Source: UBA1181 sp045601045
GTDB taxonomy: Bacteria > Bacteroidota > Bacteroidia > Bacteroidales > Paludibacteraceae
Assembly: GCA_045601045.1 (NCBI GenBank)
Contig: JAZRZA010000073.1
Coordinates: forward strand, 1 to 64,000
Direction of reading: 5' to 3'
DNA: 64,000 bases
A program made the position numbers and the translations under genes. The notes below the pieces were generated by a model. That model ran no database searches. It was not told the DNA's origin and saw only the letters and a program-made list of their open reading frames with translations. Shown one piece after another: positions 60,218 to 64,000 of the stretch (positions are counted from its first letter, which is position 1; each line of letters begins with the position of its first letter).

Positions 60218-61279
60218 ATGAATAACGAGCAAGTTATCAAGTTGGGCAAATTGGAGACCATTTTGCCTGAAGAGTTGGGGAACCGTTCTAAGAGTTCCAT
60301 TTTCGTGTTGGTGGATGAAAACACCCAACGCCTCTGTCTGCCAAAGTTGGCTGGTATGGGCATCCCTGAAGATCATGTGATCTGCATCAAGGCGGGTGAC
60401 GACAATAAAAGTTTGGAGGCGTTGGCCTCTGTTTGGCAACATTTGTGTAGCCATGGTGCTACCCGCAAATCTCTGATGATCAACTTGGGTGGTGGTATGG
60501 TGACTGATTTGGGAGGTTTCGCCGCTTCGACCTTCAAGCGCGGTATGGATTACATCAATATTCCTACCACTTTGTTGGGCACTATCGACGCCGCGGTAGG
60601 CGGTAAGACCGGTATCAATTTCGGAGGATTGAAGAATGAGATCGGTGTGATCAACTCCTCTCAATCGGTTTTGATTGATGTGAACTTCCTCCGCACGTTG
60701 GACAAAGAGAACTTCCTCTCCGGTTATGCTGAGATGATCAAGCATGGTTTGATCTCCAACCGTGAGGTGTGGAACCATATCACCTCGTATGATTTGGATC
60801 ATGTCGATTACGACACATTGCCTGCTTTGGTGGAGGAGTCCATCAATGTGAAGCGTGAGGTGGTGAAGGTGGATCCAACAGAGAAGGGTATCCGCAAGGC
60901 GTTGAACTTCGGTCACACCGTGGGACACGCCTTCGAGAGTTACGCTATTCAACAGAATGACACCAAGTTGCATGGTTATGCGGTGGCTTGGGGTATGATT
61001 TCCGAATTGTATCTCTCCTACAAATTGGTAGGATTCCCTAAGGAGGAGTTCTATCAGGCGATTAACTTGATCAAGGAGAATTATGGATCGCTCTATATTA
61101 CTTGCAAGGAGTACGATTTGTTGTACGAATTGATGACGCACGACAAGAAGAATGAGGGAGACGGTCGTATTCTCTTCACCCTTTTGGGAGGTATCGGCGA
61201 TATTCGAATCAATACCTCCGTGGAGAAGAAGGAGATCTTCGAGTCGCTTGATTTTTATAGAGATACAATGGGTATGTAA
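60218..61279 (+). CDS. aroB: 3-dehydroquinate synthase
   Basis: The 353-residue enzyme makes 3-dehydroquinate from DAHP using NAD and a divalent metal, in the shikimate pathway. Landmarks are LGGGMVTDLGGFAAST, KRGMDYINIPTTLLGTIDAAVGGKTGINF, the metal ligands around LSGYAEMIKHGLI and RKALNFGHTVGHAFES. It lies next to aroA, so two shikimate steps share a transcript. Confidence 0.96.
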   Translation: MNNEQVIKLGKLETILPEELGNRSKSSIFVLVDENTQRLCLPKLAGMGIPEDHVICIKAGDDNKSLEALASVWQHLCSHGATRKSLMINLGGGMVTDLGGFAASTFKRGMDYINIPTTLLGTIDAAVGGKTGINFGGLKNEIGVINSSQSVLIDVNFLRTLDKENFLSGYAEMIKHGLISNREVWNHITSYDLDHVDYDTLPALVEESINVKREVVKVDPTEKGIRKALNFGHTVGHAFESYAIQQNDTKLHGYAVAWGMISELYLSYKLVGFPKEEFYQAINLIKENYGSLYITCKEYDLLYELMTHDKKNEGDGRILFTLLGGIGDIRINTSVEKKEIFESLDFYRDTMGM

Positions 61280-61305
61280 TATTTCAACAAAGAAAATTTA
61301 CAGCT

Positions 61306-62535
61306 ATGATGTATAAGATAAGCGCTCCGAAGCGTGATTTACAAGATAGAATATCTTTGCCCGCTTCCAAGAGTATCAGCAATCGCGCCCTGATCATGGG
61401 GGCTGTGGGACAATTCGATCGTTCCATCCGAAACTTGGCGAAGTGTGACGATACCGATGTTTTGGTGCGTGCTTTGGATTCGAAAGGCAACCATTTTGAT
61501 GTAGGAGCCGCTGGAACCTCCATGCGTTTTTCCACCGCCTACCTTGCTTCTAAACCAGGCGACTGGCATATTACGGGCAGCGAACGTATGAAGCAACGTC
61601 CAATCGGTGTCTTGGTGGAGGCTTTGCGTGCGTTAGGTGCAAAGATTGAATATGAGGAGAAGGAAGGCTTCCCGCCGTTGCACATTCAGGGAACCCAGTT
61701 GAAGGGCGGTCACATTATCTTGGATGGTGGTGTGAGCAGCCAATATATATCGGCTATTCTAATGGTGGCCCCTACCATGAAGGAGGGATTGACCTTGGAG
61801 TTGTCTGGCAACATTGTTTCTGTTCCGTATATCCGTATGACCTTGGGTATGATGCGCGAGATGGGTATCGAGTCGGAGTGGCAAGGCAACATCATCCAAG
61901 TAAAGCCTCAACAATACCAAAAGAGTGATTATGTGGTTGAAGCGGATTGGTCCGCCTCCTCCTATTGGTATGAGATGGCTGCCCTTTCAAAGCAAGTGCA
62001 GATCCAGTTGCCCTATTTGCGAAAGGTGAGTTTCCAAGGAGACAGCGCCGTGAGTCGTATCTTTGAACCATTGGGCATCACTACCACCTTCGAGGGGGAG
62101 GGCGTCACGTTAAAGCGTGGCGGATCAGTAATTGACCGTATGATCTATGACTTTGTGGAGCAGCCCGATTTAGCGCAGACCCTGGTGGTCACTTGCTGCG
62201 CTTTGGAGATTCCTTTCGAGTTTTCCGGGGTGCAATCTTTGAAGATCAAGGAGACCGACCGTATCGCCGCTTTGAAGAATGAGTGCGCCAAATTTGGCTA
62301 TGTTTTGACCGAACCTGCCGAGGGAAAATTGGCTTGGTTGGGTGAACGTTGCGAGCCGCAGGCCAACCCTATCGTGGAGACCTATGAGGATCACCGCATG
62401 GCAATGGCTTTCGCGCCGATGGCGATGGTGAAGGGTTCCGTGCTGATCAACCATCCGATGGTGGTGACCAAGTCCTATCCGGAGTTCTGGGAACACTTGA
62501 AGCAGGTGGGATTTGAGATTGAGGAGATTCTTTGA
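61306..62535 (+). CDS. aroA: 3-phosphoshikimate 1-carboxyvinyltransferase (EPSP synthase)
   Basis: The 409-residue protein has the two-lobed EPSP synthase layout: LPASKSISNRALIMGAV, AAGTSMRFSTAYLAS, KIKETDRIAALKNECAKFG and EDHRMAMAFAP. It condenses PEP with shikimate-3-phosphate. It is a little shorter than E. coli AroA (427), as is usual in Bacteroidetes. The conserved loop reads GAAGTSMRF rather than NAGTAMR, a mild deviation. Confidence 0.95.
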   Translation: MMYKISAPKRDLQDRISLPASKSISNRALIMGAVGQFDRSIRNLAKCDDTDVLVRALDSKGNHFDVGAAGTSMRFSTAYLASKPGDWHITGSERMKQRPIGVLVEALRALGAKIEYEEKEGFPPLHIQGTQLKGGHIILDGGVSSQYISAILMVAPTMKEGLTLELSGNIVSVPYIRMTLGMMREMGIESEWQGNIIQVKPQQYQKSDYVVEADWSASSYWYEMAALSKQVQIQLPYLRKVSFQGDSAVSRIFEPLGITTTFEGEGVTLKRGGSVIDRMIYDFVEQPDLAQTLVVTCCALEIPFEFSGVQSLKIKETDRIAALKNECAKFGYVLTEPAEGKLAWLGERCEPQANPIVETYEDHRMAMAFAPMAMVKGSVLINHPMVVTKSYPEFWEHLKQVGFEIEEIL

Positions 62536-62555
62536 GAATAAAAGATTTGATAGAG

Positions 62556-63200
62556 ATGATAAAGGATTCAATAATCAAATTTAGGGTGTATCTGAATGAG
62601 ATCTGCCGCAAACGGTTTATCGTTCCTTCTCTCCGTAAGAGATTGAAGAATCAGGATTTCACTTTGGTGACCAATAATTGCAACGGTGCTTTTATGCTTC
62701 ATGATTTAGGATTACGTTTTAACTCTCCGTTCGTCAATTTGTGGCTTGAATCGCATGATTTTGTGAAGTATTGTTCCAATATGGCGCATTATAGGGAGTG
62801 CGAGTTGCGATTTGCGGATCCTAACCAATATGGGGTGGATTATCCAGTGGGTCTATTGGATGATCTTGTCATATACTTTCAGCACTATGCATCCGAAGAG
62901 GAGGCGAAACAGAAATGGACTGAGCGAAGTGCTCGTATGAGAGAAGATAATCTTCGTATTCTCTATACCGCTAAGGGAGGATGGAGTTATGAGGATGTGG
63001 TGGCGATTGATAAATTGCCTTATGCAAAGAAGATTATGGTGAACAAACACTATCCAGAGATTAAATCCGCTGTTTACATTTCAGGATTTGACAAAGAGGA
63101 GGAGGTAGGCATTCTTTCCCGTTGGATACCTTTTCAATTCTGGGGACGTAGATATTACGACCAATTGGATTTCGTATCATTTTTTAATGGAGAGAAGTAG
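62556..63200 (+). CDS. DUF1919 protein (putative polysaccharide biosynthesis)
   Basis: From the ATG at 62556 the product has 214 residues; a TTG at 62532 overlapping the aroA stop would add eight. The pattern FTLVTNNCNGAFMLHDLGLRFNSPFVNLWLE, YPVGLLDDLVIYFQHY and FDKEEEVGILSRWIPFQFWGRRYYDQLDFVSFF matches DUF1919, a family found in exopolysaccharide clusters. A glycan-related enzyme role is likely but the reaction is unknown. The GT2 gene of the same operon is consistent with that. Confidence 0.88.
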   Translation: MIKDSIIKFRVYLNEICRKRFIVPSLRKRLKNQDFTLVTNNCNGAFMLHDLGLRFNSPFVNLWLESHDFVKYCSNMAHYRECELRFADPNQYGVDYPVGLLDDLVIYFQHYASEEEAKQKWTERSARMREDNLRILYTAKGGWSYEDVVAIDKLPYAKKIMVNKHYPEIKSAVYISGFDKEEEVGILSRWIPFQFWGRRYYDQLDFVSFFNGEK

Positions 63201-63236
63201 ATCAAATAAGGTACGTTGAGAAACGTCTAAAAAGGG

Positions 63237-64000
63237 ATGAGCCGTCAAAAGATAGATATGCTGAATGGCCCTTTGTTGGGCAAGATCATAGCGTTTGCGT
63301 TGCCTGTGGCCGCCAGTAGTATTTTGCAGCAGCTGTTCAACTCTGTGGATGTGGCGGTGGTGGGGAAGTTCTCGTCGCCCCAGGCCTTGGCGGCGGTGGG
63401 TAGCAACGGCTCATTGATTAACCTGATGATCAATCTTTTTGTGGGTATCTCCGTTGGAGCGAATGTGGTCATCTCCCGCTATATAGGCAAACAGGATAGG
63501 GCAGGCATGAAACGAGCCATTTCGACGGCTTTGGCCGTTTCGGTGGTGAGTGGTCTACTTTTGTTGACGATAGGTGTCTCTTTGGCGCGTATTATTTTGG
63601 AGGCGATGCAGACGCCATCCGATGTGATAGATTTGTCTGTACTCTATCTGCGTGTCTATTTTTTAGGCATGCCAGCCATTATGTTATTTAATTTCACCGC
63701 TGCTATTTTCCGTAGCGTAGGCGATACCCAACGGCCTCTCTATTGTTTGCTGGTAGGTGGTGTGGTCAATGTGGCGCTCAACTTGTTGTTGGTGCTCTGT
63801 TTCCATTTTGATGTTTTGGGTGTGGCGATCGGAACGGTCTTGGGCAATGTGGTTGCGGCCACCTTGGTTCTCCTTCTTTTGAATCGAGAAACCGGTTCCG
63901 TTAGCTTTAAAATCAAAGAGGCGAAAATCTTTCGGTTCGAATTGTCGGAGATGTTGCGGATTGGCATTCCCGCCGGCGTTCAGAGCATGGTATTCTCCTT
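63237..64000 (+). CDS. MATE family efflux transporter (partial, cut by window end)
   Basis: The frame opens at the ATG at 63237 (MSRQKIDMLNGPLLGKIIAFALPVAAS) and runs past the window edge, so only the first 254 residues are seen of an expected 450. MATE features are LQQLFNSVDVAVVGKFSSPQALAAVG in the first helices and a PxxxxFNxxxAIFRSVGDTQRPL region. Repeated hydrophobic helices match one half of the two-fold transporter. It expels cationic or other compounds with Na+ or H+ exchange. It follows DUF1919 by 36 bases. Confidence 0.92.
   Translation, partial: MSRQKIDMLNGPLLGKIIAFALPVAASSILQQLFNSVDVAVVGKFSSPQALAAVGSNGSLINLMINLFVGISVGANVVISRYIGKQDRAGMKRAISTALAVSVVSGLLLLTIGVSLARIILEAMQTPSDVIDLSVLYLRVYFLGMPAIMLFNFTAAIFRSVGDTQRPLYCLLVGGVVNVALNLLLVLCFHFDVLGVAIGTVLGNVVAATLVLLLLNRETGSVSFKIKEAKIFRFELSEMLRIGIPAGVQSMVFS

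Noticed and set aside
1..64000. CRISPR array, tRNA or rRNA genes
   Set aside because: I saw no regularly spaced short repeats. The few GTTCGA-like stretches (for example near 10970 and 54780) lie inside coding genes and do not form cloverleaf arms.

Overview
The window comes from a member of the Bacteroidales. The grounds are the repeated -7 box TAnnTTTG of Bacteroidetes promoters, the acpP-fabF-rnc order, a PorZ-like type IX secretion (T9SS) protein, T9SS-like C-terminal tails on secreted enzymes, and families largely typical of this phylum (DUF4254, DUF4250, prfB-linked genes). Secreted cellulase, beta-galactosidase and CBM6-bearing enzymes suggest a plant-polysaccharide degrader of a gut or rumen type habitat. 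I cannot name the genus.

Layout. 0.1-0.6 kb: a short Rpn-type nuclease-like gene. 0.9-9.6 kb: three large secreted glycoside hydrolases (beta-helix/GH141-like, GH2, GH39-like), each ending in a CBM6-like module and a short tail. 9.6-11.5 kb: an orphan membrane gene between a J-domain gene and a diverged 103-bp copy of that gene's 3' end. 11.5-20.7 kb: housekeeping genes on the minus strand (YjbQ, RluA, PASTA, DUF4250, rpmH, GT9, DUF4254, a GH5 cellulase, a rhodanese lipoprotein, Mrp, Ddl). 20.7-23.5 kb: a two-gene ATPase/TOPRIM-like defence candidate, an unlisted 58-aa peptide gene and a zinc-ribbon glycine-zipper protein. 24-31 kb: an operon acpP-fabF-rnc-acyl-CoA ligase-SPFH-prfB-lipoprotein, with the classical +1 frameshift in prfB, and divergent purN. 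31.6-35 kb: a BatD-vWA fusion and a DUF1703-type ATPase gene inserted between two perfect 114-bp copies of the batD 3' end. 35-41 kb: operon rdgB-porZ-tsaE-GT4-dbpA. 41-46.3 kb: a small-RNA candidate, an RNA methyltransferase with an RG/RD-rich tail, a tripartite HipBST-like toxin-antitoxin set with paired operators, a membrane protein and a Fic protein.

46.5-54.4 kb is the most unusual part: a structured RNA of about 300 nt with its own promoter and terminator, followed by five co-directional genes. They encode a J-like tail-anchored protein, a membrane protein with periplasmic coiled coil and GrpE-like cytosolic end, a divergent Hsp70, a kinase-like/AAA fusion and a TerB-like protein, and a terminator follows. 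I read this as a dedicated membrane-linked Hsp70 machine with its own J-like and GrpE-like partners plus an AAA remodeller. I know of no described system of this composition.

54.4-64 kb: a DUF234-type ATPase gene flanked by identical 49-bp repeats that belong to a palindrome family also found before the Fic gene, then CYTH, and an operon of GT2, trypsin-like secreted protease, 5-FTHF cyclo-ligase, aroB, aroA, DUF1919 and a MATE transporter cut by the window edge. Recurring theme: three accessory genes (at 9.9, 33.3 and 54.5 kb) each sit between direct copies of a neighbouring gene's 3' end or 3' flank, with no integrase or transposase nearby.
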